Shown here: positions 11,347 through 20,878 of the stretch, piece after piece
Position numbering within the stretch: the stretch's first letter is position 1
How the letters are laid out: every line of letters starts with the position of its first letter
Source of the DNA: Acidiferrobacter thiooxydans
Lineage (GTDB): Bacteria; Pseudomonadota; Gammaproteobacteria; Acidiferrobacterales; Acidiferrobacteraceae
DNA length: 64,000 nucleotides
Reading direction: 5' to 3'
Assembly (NCBI RefSeq): GCF_003333315.1
Contig: NZ_PSYR01000001.1
Coordinates: 1-64,000 of the forward strand
Made by a program: the position numbers and the translations under genes
Notes under the pieces: generated by a model
Database searches by the model: none
Told to the model about the DNA's origin: nothing
The model's input: the letters and a program-made list of their open reading frames with translations, nothing else

Positions 11347-13242
11347 GTGAAGAAACGCACGCGTATCCTCGCCATCACAGCGGGCCTCATCGTGGTCCTG
11401 ATCGCGGCCGGGGTCGCCATGCTCCCGGCGCTCATGACCTTAGATGGGGTCAAGGGCCAGATCGTCGAGACCTTGAGCCAGGCGACCGGACGGCCGGTCA
11501 CGATCCACAAGCTCAGTCTGTCGGTCTTCCCCTGGCTTGGTATTCGCCTGGACGGGGCCGTGCTGGGCAATGCCCGCGGCTTCGCGCCCACCCCACTGGC
11601 GCGCGTCGACGATGCGCGCATCGAGGTGCGCCTCCTCCCGCTATTCAACCGTCACATCGTCCTGCGTCGTGTGATCCTGACGGGCCTGCGCCTGAATCTC
11701 CAGGAGAACAAGGCCGGCGTTACGAACTGGGCCACGCTGATTCATGGCCCCAAGCCCTCGCCCCGCACGCCCGCGGCCGCACAGGCCGAGGCGCATGAGG
11801 CGCCGGCCTTTGTCCTCGTGCGCGCCGCCGGGCTTATCGTAAGACACGCGCTTATTCGTTATCACAATGCCCGCACCCACGGTCGCGACACGCTGTCCGA
11901 CCTGACCTTGCGCCTGGGCGCGATCGTACCCGGACGGCCGGTCGCGATCGCCATGCGCGCGCTCCTGAAGACGGCGGGCCACCCCGCCCTTCCGTTCCGC
12001 CTCGGCGCGCAGGCAACCTATGACACGTCCGGGCTCACGCTCGCCCCGTTGCATCTCCGGGTTGCGGATCTCGTTATCCATGGCCGGGTCCACGTGTTGC
12101 ATACGGCGACCGGCCTCAGCGCCCATGGACGGCTGGTCGCGCCCCCCTTCGCCCCCCGCCCGTTGCTTACGGCCCTGGGCCTCCCTTACACGCCTCGCGA
12201 TCCGCATGTCCTGAAGCAGGCCTCGGCGAACATGGGCTTCCATTGGGACCCGTCCGGGCTCACGCTCGCCCCGCTACGCCTGACGCTCGACAAGACCACC
12301 ATGACCGGCCGCATCACCCGGATCGCCCGCCCGCTCCTGTACAAGGTCCATCTCGCCATCGATCACCTGCGGCCCATGTCCTATCTCCCTGTGCCCGCGC
12401 CCGCGAACGCGCCGCCCGCGCCACGCACGGCCTCACCCACGCATGCGGCCCCGGCCCCACCCTCGATGGCCGCAAGCCTCCCGCTGGACGCCACCATCTC
12501 CTGCGCACGTCTCCGCGTCCATGGTCTGGTGGCGACCGATCTCCAGGCCCATATCCGCTCATCCGCCGGCCATGTCGTCGTCAAGCCACTCACTATGTCG
12601 CTCTATCACGGAGGCTTCACGGGGACGATCAAGGCCGTGCTCACCCGTCATCCGCGTACCTGGCGCGTGCGCGGCCTCGTCCGCAACGTGCAGACGAGCG
12701 CCGTGCTGCGCGCCCTGCAGCTCTTTCCGGAGTTCTCGGGAGCCCTGGACGCCGACGTTCATCTCCAAGGTTCGGGGACGAAGCTCGCCGCCATCGAGCG
12801 CAGCGTCTCCGGGCGCCTGACCGCACGCATGCCCAAGGGTGTGCTCCGCGGCATCGACCTCGACTTCATTGCCAAGGACCCCAAGGCGGTGGCGGGCGCC
12901 CACAGGGCCCGGGCCAACCAGGGCACGGCCTTTACCGGCCTGCATGCCAGCGCCACCGTGGCCCGTGGCGTCGTCCACATGCATGCCCTGGCGCTCCATA
13001 CCACGCGCGCCGTCATCCGTGGACACGGCCGCGTGACGCTTGCCACGAAGAGCATCAATTATCTGCTGGAGGTGGCCCTACCGAGCGGCTTCGTCATCCC
13101 GGTGCGCGTTCAGGGTCCGGCCGGTCACATCAAGTTCAATGTCTCATTGAACCGGCTGTTCAGCGACTCGAACCACAACGGTCTCGGCTCCACGCTCCAG
13201 ACCCTGGGCGGCGCGTTGAAACACGCCCTCGGTATTCCTTAG
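11347..13242 (+). CDS. AsmA-family inner-membrane-anchored protein
   Basis: A 631-residue AsmA-type protein: a basic N-terminus, one transmembrane segment (about residues 8-28), then a long periplasmic region with repeated beta-strand pattern and a C-terminal AsmA_2-like part (S-V-S-G-R-L-T-A-R-M, then G-T-A-F-T-G-L-H-A-S-A-T-V). AsmA-like proteins are predicted bridge-type lipid-transfer or assembly proteins that affect the outer membrane and LPS. Translation begins at GTG 11347. A Pro/Ala-rich linker lies near residues 345-375. mutY follows after only 2 bases, so the genes are probably co-transcribed. Confidence 0.85.
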   Translation: MKKRTRILAITAGLIVVLIAAGVAMLPALMTLDGVKGQIVETLSQATGRPVTIHKLSLSVFPWLGIRLDGAVLGNARGFAPTPLARVDDARIEVRLLPLFNRHIVLRRVILTGLRLNLQENKAGVTNWATLIHGPKPSPRTPAAAQAEAHEAPAFVLVRAAGLIVRHALIRYHNARTHGRDTLSDLTLRLGAIVPGRPVAIAMRALLKTAGHPALPFRLGAQATYDTSGLTLAPLHLRVADLVIHGRVHVLHTATGLSAHGRLVAPPFAPRPLLTALGLPYTPRDPHVLKQASANMGFHWDPSGLTLAPLRLTLDKTTMTGRITRIARPLLYKVHLAIDHLRPMSYLPVPAPANAPPAPRTASPTHAAPAPPSMAASLPLDATISCARLRVHGLVATDLQAHIRSSAGHVVVKPLTMSLYHGGFTGTIKAVLTRHPRTWRVRGLVRNVQTSAVLRALQLFPEFSGALDADVHLQGSGTKLAAIERSVSGRLTARMPKGVLRGIDLDFIAKDPKAVAGAHRARANQGTAFTGLHASATVARGVVHMHALALHTTRAVIRGHGRVTLATKSINYLLEVALPSGFVIPVRVQGPAGHIKFNVSLNRLFSDSNHNGLGSTLQTLGGALKHALGIP

Positions 13243-13244
13243 CG

Positions 13245-14258
13245 GTGGATGAGTTCGCGCTCAAGGTGCTTGCCTGGTATCGGCGCCATGGGCGCCACGA
13301 CCTGCCATGGCAGGTCCCCGACCCCTATGTGCGCTGGCTCGCCGAAGTCATGCTGCAGCAGACCACGGTCACTGCCGTCATCCCCTATTTCCAGCGTTTC
13401 CTGGCCGCGTTTCCGAGCGTGCGGGCGCTGGCCCAGGCCTCCCAGGATGAGGTCCTGGCCCAATGGGCTGGTCTTGGCTATTACGCGCGCGCACGCCATC
13501 TCCATGCCGCCGCGCGCGTGATCACCGAACACTATGGCGACGGGTTCCCGCGCACCGCGGACGCCTGGGCGGCCCTGCCCGGGGTCGGGCCGTCGACCGC
13601 CGCGGCGATCGTGGCCTTTGCCTTCGGGGTCCCCGCGCCCATACTCGATGCCAACGTCCGTCGCGTACTGTCCCGTTACCATGCCGTGAGTGGACGAGAC
13701 GCCCGCGCCCTGCGAACGCTCTGGACGCACGCGCGTGATCACACCCCCACGCACGAAGTGGCCGCCTATACCCAGGCCATCATGGACCTGGGCGCACTGG
13801 TCTGCCGCAAGGCCCCGGACTGCGCCGCCTGTCCAGTCGCCGCGGGCTGCGCCTTCGAGGGTGAGGATGCCCCGACCGTGCGCCGCGCGCGCCCCGAGCG
13901 CGCGGTATTCATGGCGGTGATTCGTGACCCCGCCCGTGGCGTCTTGCTGGTACGCAGGCCCTCCCATGGCATCTGGGGCGGGCTCTGGAGCCTGCCGGAG
14001 AGCGTCGAACTCGACGACCTGCCGGCCGTGGTCGCGGCCTTGGGCGTGGACGGCCGAATGGGGATGGCCTGTGCGCCCGTTCACCATACCTTTACCCACT
14101 TCCGGCTAACCATAACGCCGATCCTCGTCGAGGGGGTGTCCCAGGCGTTCGGCGTGGCGGAGCATCATGACGTGATGTGGTATAAAGGGGACGGGTCTGG
14201 ACCCGGGATGCCAGCCCCCATCCGTCGCCTGCTCAACCAATTTCTGGAGGTGCCATGA
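13245..14258 (+). CDS. mutY: A/G-specific adenine DNA glycosylase MutY
   Basis: Removes adenine mispaired with 8-oxoguanine. From the GTG start at 13245 the protein has 337 residues. The catalytic Glu is in A-E34-V-M-L-Q-Q, the helix-hairpin-helix is L-P-G-V-G-P-S-T-A, and the catalytic Asp is in I-L-D135-A-N. The [4Fe-4S] cysteines are at about 187, 193, 196 and 202, with the first spacing one residue shorter than in E. coli. A C-terminal NUDIX-like domain for 8-oxoG recognition follows. It overlaps yggX by 4 bases (ATGA), a widely conserved mutY-yggX pairing. Confidence 0.96.
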   Translation: MDEFALKVLAWYRRHGRHDLPWQVPDPYVRWLAEVMLQQTTVTAVIPYFQRFLAAFPSVRALAQASQDEVLAQWAGLGYYARARHLHAAARVITEHYGDGFPRTADAWAALPGVGPSTAAAIVAFAFGVPAPILDANVRRVLSRYHAVSGRDARALRTLWTHARDHTPTHEVAAYTQAIMDLGALVCRKAPDCAACPVAAGCAFEGEDAPTVRRARPERAVFMAVIRDPARGVLLVRRPSHGIWGGLWSLPESVELDDLPAVVAALGVDGRMGMACAPVHHTFTHFRLTITPILVEGVSQAFGVAEHHDVMWYKGDGSGPGMPAPIRRLLNQFLEVP

Positions 14259-14530
14259 GTCGAACCGTAGTGTGTGTGAAGCTCAAAAAAGAAGCAGAGG
14301 GATTGGCCTATCCGACCTATCCTGGCGAACTGGGCAAGCGGATTTTCGAGAACGTCTCGAAGGAGGCCTGGGGGCAATGGCTCGGCCACCAGACCATGCT
14401 CATCAACGAGTATCGCCTGAGCCCAATGGATCCCAAGGCACGCAAGTTTCTTGAAAAGGAGATGGAGGCGTATTTCTTCGGGGAGGGCTCGACGATCCCC
14501 GAGGGTTACAAGCCCCCGGGGAGCAAGTAA
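14255..14530 (+). CDS. yggX: Probable Fe(2+)-trafficking protein YggX
   Basis: A 91-residue protein of the YggX family, which protects Fe-S enzymes and DNA from oxidative damage by handling labile iron. The family features are visible: V-V-C-V-K-L-K-K near the N-terminus with the conserved Cys, Y-P-G-E-L-G-K-R-I, and [12 protein letters not shown]. Co-transcription with mutY couples iron handling to oxidative DNA repair and possibly to the MutY cluster. Confidence 0.96.
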   Translation: MSRTVVCVKLKKEAEGLAYPTYPGELGKRIFENVSKEAWGQWLGHQTMLINEYRLSPMDPKARKFLEKEMEAYFFGEGSTIPEGYKPPGSK

Positions 14531-14538
14531 ACCACCCT

Positions 14539-15264
14539 TTACGCACGCCCCTTTGTCAGGTTCGCCGTAAGGAAGTTGTGCGTCATGCGCCAACCGATCT
14601 CGGTGGCGCGCGCCTCGGCCGGCCCGGTCTTGTCCATGAAGGCGTGTCCGACATCAGGGAATACGCTCATGGTATAGCGCTTGTTGGCACGGCTTAGGCT
14701 CTCGGCCACGCGCGCATGCTCATCGGGTGCTATCGAGGCATCTTTGGCCCCGTAGCAAAGCAGCAAGGGGGCCTGAAGTTGCGGGACGCCGCCCAGGACC
14801 GAGGTACGTCCGAGTCTATCGTCGGGGTTGTCTATGCCGCCCCCATAGAAACAGAGGGTGGCGCGGATGTCCCGCGGGTAACGGGTCGCAGCCAGAAAGG
14901 CCAGGCGCCCGCCGTTGCAAAACCCCATGACCCCAAGCCTATCGGCCACCACGTCCTTGCGCGCCTTAAAATGACCGAGGGCGCGCCCGAAGGCATCCAT
15001 GATCCCGTCGTCGCCCAGGGCCTTGAGCTTCGCGATCGCCCCCTGAAAGTCCGATGACTCAAAAAGCACGCCATCAAAAAAATCGAGCACGAAGGCGGCG
15101 AAACCAAGCCCCGCGAGTCTCTCGCACACAAGCCGCATGTGGTCGTTGACGCCCCATATCTCCATGAACACGATCACGAGCGGTGCGGGTTCGCCTGCCG
15201 GTTTCACAAGGTAGCCCCGTACGCCGGATTCATCCAGATAGGCCGCAGATTTTTGATCGTCCAT
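14539..15264 (-). CDS. Dienelactone hydrolase-family protein
   Basis: A 241-residue alpha/beta hydrolase of the dienelactone hydrolase family. The nucleophile elbow is G-F-C-N-G-G with Cys instead of Ser, as is typical of the family. The acid is in Y-G-A-K-D-A-S-I and the catalytic His in D-V-G-H-A-F-M. The protein is probably cytoplasmic; the substrate is unknown, since no ring-cleavage pathway is nearby. It is convergent with yggX with 8 bases between the stops. Confidence 0.9.
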   Translation of the reverse strand: MDDQKSAAYLDESGVRGYLVKPAGEPAPLVIVFMEIWGVNDHMRLVCERLAGLGFAAFVLDFFDGVLFESSDFQGAIAKLKALGDDGIMDAFGRALGHFKARKDVVADRLGVMGFCNGGRLAFLAATRYPRDIRATLCFYGGGIDNPDDRLGRTSVLGGVPQLQAPLLLCYGAKDASIAPDEHARVAESLSRANKRYTMSVFPDVGHAFMDKTGPAEARATEIGWRMTHNFLTANLTKGRA

Positions 15265-15309
15265 AACGCTTCGCTCCTTCAGAACAGATGATGATTATGA
15301 GGACTTGCG

Positions 15310-16683
15310 CTACGCGCCGACCGCGCAACGCGCAAGCTGTGCCGTGGTCGGCTCCGCGCAGCAGTACCAGGGCTCGGACAACTGCGGGCTCTCGGGGCCG
15401 GCACAATCTGCCGCAAGCCTCGGGACCTCGCGCCCGGCCGCCTCATGCGCCAGTCGCCACAAACCTGCAAAGGTCTCCCACCGCCCCCCGCCTGCGCCAT
15501 CGGCCTGCTCCACCCACGCCTGGACGCGGGCCTGCAAGGTGTCGACGCGCGCGTCAGGATTTGCCCAGGGGTAGCCCAGGATCGCCTCGCTGAACGGCCG
15601 AAGACGCTCACGAAAGCCCGGGATACGTAGGAGATACGAACCTTCGGGGATGAGCAGGCGAATCGCCAGCTGAATGGGCGCCACGCTATTGACGAGCCCT
15701 AGGTCGTGCACGCGCGTCAGCAGGTTCACATAATCGTCCAGGGTTGTCCATGGCGTGAACGGCACGAAGGTCGGGGCAAGCGTCATCCCGGCGGCACGCA
15801 CCAGGGCCACGGCCCGGCCGATGTCCTCCCCCGTGTGTCCCTTGTCGAGATGGCCCAACACCGCATCGTCGAACGACTCCGCGGCACTCGTGATGAACAG
15901 GCAGCCGTACTCGCGTAGTCGCGGCAAGAGGTCGCGATGAGTCAGGATGTGCGAGATCTTGATCGTGGCATCGAAGGTGATGTGCGGCCAACGATCATGC
16001 AGGATCGCGAGCAGGCGCAGGGCGTGGGTGGGCCCATTCAGGAAGTCCGGGTCCCCGAAGGAAAGATGGGTGGCGCCTTGCGCGATCTGCTGCTCCGCGT
16101 CGGCGATTACCACGTCCCGCGGGATCGCCCGGAACCGGCCTTCGTAGACCGGGACCAGCGGGCAGTGACGGCAGAGATACTTGCAGCCGCGCGAGGCCTC
16201 CACGAAGCCCACGGTCTTACGCTCGCCACCCGGCAACCGGAGATGCGCGTAGCGCGCCAGGGGAGGAAGGCTCGTGCGATCCGGGATCATGAACCTAACC
16301 TTCGCAACGCCCTCCCCCGGCTTGTCGCCCGCGATCAGCGCGAGCAGGTCGTTCTCGAATTCCGGGCCCAGAACCACGTCGACGCCGAGACCCTCCAGAA
16401 GCGCCCGGTTCGGCGGGGCATAGACCCCGTAACAGACGATGCGAGCCCCTCTGGCCTTGCGCCGCAGTTCCGGCAGTAGGCCCATCGCAATGCGCGTGGC
16501 GGTATGCATGCCCAGCGCCACCCCGATGACCTGGAAGCTGTCGAGGCCCGCCCTGGGAAGGGTGGCGAGCGACAAATCGACCAGAACCACCTCGTGGCCG
16601 CGCGCGCGCAGCAACGCCGCGGGATGGGCCAGCGAGTGGGGTTGACGACCAAGCTCATAGGGGCTAATCAAAAGCACTTTCAT
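15310..16683 (-). CDS. CCAEP-tail B12-binding radical SAM protein
   Basis: A 457-residue protein from the ATG at 16683, the start chosen because M-K-V-L-L-I-S-P-Y-E-L-G is a typical B12-domain N-terminus (the frame extends 62 low-quality codons upstream). An N-terminal cobalamin-binding-like domain precedes the radical SAM core with C-K-Y-L-C-R-H-C, the CxxxCxxC site for the [4Fe-4S] cluster. The C-terminus ends W-Y-C-C-A-E-P followed by a short tail. This places it in the group known as CUAEP/CCAEP-tail radical SAM (seleno)proteins, here with Cys in the position that is selenocysteine in other members. The substrate is unknown. No obvious precursor peptide or partner is adjacent. Confidence 0.85.
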   Translation of the reverse strand: MKVLLISPYELGRQPHSLAHPAALLRARGHEVVLVDLSLATLPRAGLDSFQVIGVALGMHTATRIAMGLLPELRRKARGARIVCYGVYAPPNRALLEGLGVDVVLGPEFENDLLALIAGDKPGEGVAKVRFMIPDRTSLPPLARYAHLRLPGGERKTVGFVEASRGCKYLCRHCPLVPVYEGRFRAIPRDVVIADAEQQIAQGATHLSFGDPDFLNGPTHALRLLAILHDRWPHITFDATIKISHILTHRDLLPRLREYGCLFITSAAESFDDAVLGHLDKGHTGEDIGRAVALVRAAGMTLAPTFVPFTPWTTLDDYVNLLTRVHDLGLVNSVAPIQLAIRLLIPEGSYLLRIPGFRERLRPFSEAILGYPWANPDARVDTLQARVQAWVEQADGAGGGRWETFAGLWRLAHEAAGREVPRLAADCAGPESPQLSEPWYCCAEPTTAQLARCAVGA

Positions 16684-17006
16684 GCCCTCATGATACGGCA
16701 AACCCGCTCCCTTGTCGGCCCGTCGCCCGCCCGCATGGCCGGCGGGCCCCCCGGCCACACCCCCCATGGTTGATGCAGCGATCGCCCATGGGCCCATTCC
16801 GCCCCCATCTGCCCACAATCCTCCATGCGGCACTGGGCCATGGGTACGTCGCAGCCGGCGTATGCCCAACCTCCGGCCGAGACCGGTTTGGGCAGGGAAA
16901 TTCCTACACTGTCACCGTGTGTTCGGGGATCCGTCGCATCGAGAATGGCGGCATAGCCGCGCGGCGGCTTGACGCGGCTTGACCGAGCCGCTTTAATGCG
17001 CGCTTC

Positions 17007-17082
<76 letters not shown>

Positions 17083-17702
17083 ATAAAAACAAAGACTTAC
17101 GGCACATCCCGCAAAATCCCATTTTCCCCGCGTAAGCACTATGTAAGCCCTTAGGGCGACTTTGGGGGGTCTGGCACGCCTACGGATACGTTCCCTAATG
17201 TTCGGAAACGTTATGCTCGTCGCCAGGCGGCTCATCCCCCATCGCCCCCCGGGTTGAGCGCCAATCATAATTACCCGCCCGCTCGTCTCGGTTTCGCGGG
17301 GGAGGCGTGCGGCCAACAATTTCACGAATAAAGCCGGTTCATCGCGCGCGATCTGCATATGCCGCTCGACACCGCCAAGCGCCGCGAAGGCGTCGCGGTC
17401 GGTGCTTGCGCCAGGCCATCGGTGATCCGCGCCAGAGCCGAGCGGCGAAGAGCACGCGAACGGCGCATGCGGGCGGCTGCCGTCATGGCGGGCTTGAAGA
17501 CCGGCTTCCGCCCGGCCACGCGTCCCTCTATTTTCGTAACGGTTGCGGAATAGCACATCACGTCTCGGCTTCCTCGATCTTCCGCTTCAGTCGGGTCGCC
17601 TCCATCTCTAAAAGGCAAGGTGTCGCATGGCCTGCCGCCGCAGGTGGTCGCGCCAGTCGTACTCACCCGATACGCGGTCAGCGACGCGGGCCATCGGGTC
17701 TA
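17083..17702. other. Decayed stretch after tRNA-Phe, gene remnant only
   Basis: No intact gene. On the minus strand a frame from about 17558 begins M-C-Y-S-A, the start typical of one branch of SRAP/HMCES-type proteins in which Cys2 is catalytic, but the rest of the frame (to 17322) is not recognisable as that family. It is probably a fragment within the integrative-element remains. Confidence 0.3.
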
Positions 17703-17975
17703 TTATGCGATGCGTCGTACCTTGGGCGGGTTCTTGCCAACCTGCCAAAGGTCGTATTGCGCTTGCTGCACGAGCCAGCTTTCGGCGCTTCCGCCAAATG
17801 CCAGGGAGAGGCGCAGGGCCATGGTCGGGGCAATCCCGGTATGCCCGTTCAACAACTCGGAGAGCGCCTTGCGCGTCACACCCAGGGCCTCGGCCGCATC
17901 TGTAACCGACAGGCCCAAGGGTTCCAGGCAGAGCTCCCTTATGGTCTCGCCGGGGTGAGGGGGGTTGTGCATCAT
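17703..17975 (-). CDS. higA: HigA-family antitoxin (XRE-type HTH)
   Basis: A 90-residue protein with the HigA/VapI-type layout: H-P-G-E-T-I-R-E at the N-terminus, then a helix-turn-helix ([18 protein letters not shown]), then [17 protein letters not shown]. It neutralises HigB and represses the operon. Two adjacent ATG codons (17975 and 17972) are possible starts. It lies 11 bases after the restored end of higB, in the usual toxin-first order for higBA. Confidence 0.85.
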   Translation of the reverse strand: MMHNPPHPGETIRELCLEPLGLSVTDAAEALGVTRKALSELLNGHTGIAPTMALRLSLAFGGSAESWLVQQAQYDLWQVGKNPPKVRRIA

Positions 17976-17986
17976 GGCAAGCTCCT

Positions 17987-18266
17987 TCACTGATAATCGA
18001 GGTAATCCACATCGTGGGCTTCCGCCCCTTCGAACCGAAAGATAAGCCGCCAATTGCCCCGATACGTTGACGGCCCAATAACCGTGCCACGTGCCGCTCA
18101 ATGCGTGTAGACGTGCCCCCGGCAGGTCCATATCCTCGGGCTTGCTCGCAGCGTCCAGGCGAGCGAGAAGCGCACGCAGCCGCTTGGCATGGTCGGCAAC
18201 TATCCCGGCCTTGCTGCCCGTCTCGCAGAACGGCTTGAGGTCCTTGTGCCGGAAGCTCTGGATCAT
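17987..18266 (-). pseudogene. higB: HigB-family toxin, frameshifted
   Basis: RelE-superfamily mRNA interferase. The N-terminal part ([10 protein letters not shown], then [17 protein letters not shown]) is followed in another frame by [10 protein letters not shown] and A-H-D-V-D-Y-L-D-Y, the canonical C-terminus. The break is at the C4 run 18057-18060 on the plus strand; here one base too many is present, the opposite sense to most frameshifts in the window. As written, the frame runs through into higA, giving an artificial fusion. Confidence 0.8.
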
Positions 18267-18329
18267 GCCGTCACCTAATGGGTTACAGTATAAGACGTAC
18301 GGGGAGACGCGCCGAGCCCCTTTGCGGGG

Positions 18330-19100
18330 TTACAACGCCCGGTCCAGGAGGGCCACGACCTCGGCGCTCTCGCGTACCTTGGCCGCCTTCAAGACAAAAG
18401 TCCTCGATCCGTCCATGGGGGTGCGCAGGCGCTCCGTGGTGATTACCAGATAGCCGCCGGTCACGTCTCCTTGGGTCTTGTGGTTCACGAGGCGCTTTAA
18501 GGCCGGAATGTCCAAGGATTCCGCTCATGGCGGCGAAGGTCCGCCGCAGGTCATGGGCCATGAACTTGACGCCGGATGTCTTTGCGATGCTTTCCAGCGA
18601 GTAGTGCGGGTTGCCGATCTGCCCTAGCGCGCTGGTAAATACGAGGCCGCCCAGGTGCTCGCGGGTGTTCAGTAGGGCCGCCACATACGGCCCCCTTGGG
18701 GAGCGCTTGGCGTGAGCGGTTCTTGGTGTTGTGTGCGGTCAGCGTCTTGGCAATGAAATTCACGTCCGCCCATTTGAGCGTGCGGCCTCCCCCTTTGCGT
18801 AGGCCGGCGAGCATGAGGGTGCGGAAATAATCCCCATAAGCGGTATTGCGTAACCGGGTCACGGCCTCCCACCACGCGGCCAGTTGGTGCGGCTGGATCA
18901 CGCTTTGCCGCAGCGCGACGCGATATCAGGAGCGGGCGCGGGACAGCACCTTCACGGCGTTGTCGGCAAGGACGGGCTGTCCCCCGGTGTCGGTGTAGCG
19001 ACCCGCCGCGAAAGTGAGCAGGGCCCGCAGGTAACCGCCCCACTTGTTCGCGCTGGTCGTTGTCTCCCGGCCTATCTTCCGATGGCGGGAAAATCATTTT
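18330..19100 (-). pseudogene. Tyrosine-type integrase, broken
   Basis: Pieces of a phage-type tyrosine recombinase lie in sequence on the minus strand. An N-terminal core-binding part (W-G-G-Y-L-R-A-L-L-T-F-A) ends at an in-frame TGA where W is expected. The same frame then continues with I-Q-P-H-Q-L-A-A-W-W-E-A-V and G-L-R-K-G-G-G-R-T-L-K-W. A second frame carries H-D-L-R-R-T-F-A-A-M (the H-x-L-R-R box), and a third carries K-R-L-V-N-H-K-T-Q-G-D-V-T-G-G-Y with the active Tyr. At least three lesions make it inactive. It lies 1.3 kb from tRNA-Phe, its probable integration site. Confidence 0.8.
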
Positions 19101-19281
19101 CGACTATCAGCTGTCCGATCTGTGCGAGCAGCGCCTCACGGTCCCCTGCGGGATCGACCCCTGGGGCGGCCTTGCGGAACATGCTTGCCACCTGGTCGAT
19201 CATCTGCCGACACCATCCGTTCATAGAGCTCAAATTAACGTGCGTCACCGTAGGTGTCCCTGGAGCAGTAGTCTCCCCGCC

Positions 19282-19690
19282 CTAAATGTTCCGCGCACCC
19301 AACCAGCGAAGGCGAAAGCCAGGATTGACTGTCACCCAAAACGCATCCATACCAGTCGAGACGTCCGCCTGAATAAACTGCGTGGCAACGGCGCCGCGGA
19401 CCTGTAGTGGGCGGACCAAATAGCCGCCAGGGTCATGCTCGCTACCACCGCGCCCTATAGAACTGGCTCCATGATCTACCGCTGCTGCGACGCCCCATGC
19501 ACCCCAAAGCGCACCGGAATACCCATTCTATAGAAGGGGCGACGGGCCAAACTGAAACCGTACCTGCTTGAATTGTAAGTGTCGCCGTAGGACCCTGCCG
19601 GACAGTGTAACCGCCAAAACCTGAAACGGGGATCAGGAACTGCCACAGGCCCTCCAGGACAGTAAAAAGCGGACCCCACCCGGCTCCGGA
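19282..19690 (-). pseudogene. Unrecognised decayed protein fragment
   Basis: Two minus-strand frames give protein-like sequence that joins across a frameshift: Y-T-V-R-Q-G-P-T-A-T-L-T-I-Q-A-G and then A-A-A-V-D-H-G-A-S-S-I-G-R-G-G-S, ending A-R-N-I with a stop at 19282. No family is recognised. It lies between the integrase and the TumE/TumA genes and is probably former element cargo. Confidence 0.3.
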
Positions 19691-19702
19691 CCCGCGCGGG
19701 CT

Positions 19703-20043
19703 TTACGGTCGCTTTGGAGCTGCCTTGGCTTTCGCCTTCATCTGCACCTGCAGGGCCGCCATCGCCTTCTGTGAGGCGCAGATTTGCTCCGGGGTCGCTT
19801 GGGGATAGCCACCCGCTTATCGCCGTTTGCCAAAGCCTGGCGCATGGTCGCATCGACGATTACGGCGTCGTCGGCAGCGCCGGTTCCGCAATGCACGATC
19901 CCCACAAAGTCGGAATCGATGTCTCGCGGGGCACGCCACCCTTTACCAACACTCTGGTGGCATGGGCGACCGTCGCGAGCGCCATTAAAGATCATGACCC
20001 CCGTCCCCGGTATGAAACTACGATACGGCTTGTTGGTGTTCAT
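19703..20043 (-). pseudogene. Unrecognised small protein, frameshifted
   Basis: About 113 residues once one G/C is added at the C3 run 19812-19814. The N-terminal part begins M-N-T-N-K-P-Y-R-S-F-I-P-G-T-G and contains F-V-G-I-V-H-C-G-T-G-A-A-D-D-A-V. The second part reads Y-P-Q-A-T-P-E-Q-I-C-A-S and ends in a lysine-rich helix before the stop at 19703. Clean composition in both halves suggests a real gene. Function unknown. Confidence 0.4.
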
Positions 20044-20168
20044 CCCTGAATCTCCCATAGCCCCAGGGAGGGGATCTTCAGGGGTATCAGCGGCAGGGAA
20101 ACCGGGGTCCTAGAGACGAGTTTGGCAGGCGCCTTGCCATACATTATCAGCAGGTGATACATTAAAAC

Positions 20169-20530
20169 ATGACGGACAAAACAGGGATCGATGCGCTACT
20201 TGACCTAAGCGGTCAAGTCATCGACCAGGAGGGCGGTTGCTGGGTCAAGCTCGAAGCGTGGCGGGTGGACCCGTCGCCCGCCATTCCTCACGGTATTCGG
20301 TATGCGCTCACCTTGCACAACGCCTACGGGACCGCGTCATGGGATTCGATAACGCGCATGCGGTATGGCGGCCAAGGCAAGATCGCTACTCGGGACGCAT
20401 CATGACTTACGATCACCAACACCGTCATACCAAAGATAAGAGCGTCCCTTACGAATTCCAGGACGCCTATCGGCTCATGAATGATTGTTTTACAGAAGTG
20501 GACAAGATTATACAGGAGGCGCGCTTCTGA
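20169..20530 (+). pseudogene. tumE: TumE-like toxin, frameshifted
   Basis: Matches the TumE family of type II toxins. The N-terminus (L-L-D-L-S-G-Q-V-I-D-Q-E-G-G, then W-V-K-L-E-A-W-R-V) is in one frame to about 20330. The rest (G-F-D-N-A-H-A-V, Y-D-H-Q-H-R-H, and V-P-Y-E-F-Q-D-A-Y) is in the next frame to a stop at 20530. Adding one G to the run at 20328-20330 restores the family sequence Y-G-D-R-V-M-G-F-D-N-A-H. It overlaps the start region of the TumA-like antitoxin, so the pair would be coupled. Confidence 0.75.
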
Positions 20531-20877
20531 ATACGATCACGATCGGCATCATGCCTCAGAAAGAGATTCGGAAACGAGTCTACGCCATTGCGCGGGGGGA
20601 ATATCGGCCCGGTCCCGACGAACCCAAGGTGTGGTTCACATCCATGAGGTCTTTGGCCGAGGTCTTGAGCGATGACAACCGTGCCCTACTGCGCGTGATT
20701 TTGGAGACAGAGCCCAAGTCCATCAGCGCCTTGGCAGAAACCACGGGGCGTAAGCCCAGCAATCTCTCGCGCACCCTAAGGACTCTCAGTCGCTACGGCA
20801 TCGTGTGCCTAGAGCGGGAGAACCGGCATGTGCGCCCTATTGTGAAGGCCTCGGAGTTTCGCATCATAGCGGCCTAG
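20527..20877 (+). CDS. tumA: TumA-like antitoxin, MarR-type HTH
   Basis: Antitoxin partner of TumE: an N-terminal toxin-binding part (M-P-Q-K-E-I-R-K-R-V) and a winged HTH (S-A-L-A-E-T-T-G-R-K-P-S-N-L-S-R-T-L). AGGAGG at 20514-20519 lies 7 bases before a CTG at 20527, which opens L-N-T-I-T-I-G-I, the expected N-terminus. The only nearby in-frame ATG (20551) drops these conserved residues and has no Shine-Dalgarno. CTG initiation is therefore proposed, overlapping the toxin stop by 4 bases. Uncertain start, confident family. Confidence 0.75.
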   Translation: MNTITIGIMPQKEIRKRVYAIARGEYRPGPDEPKVWFTSMRSLAEVLSDDNRALLRVILETEPKSISALAETTGRKPSNLSRTLRTLSRYGIVCLERENRHVRPIVKASEFRIIAA

Positions 20878-20878
20878 C

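Noticed and set aside
12243-13244. Plus-strand frame reading into mutY from inside asmA
   Set aside because: The upstream part is out of frame with the AsmA protein and has no protein character; mutY starts at GTG 13245.
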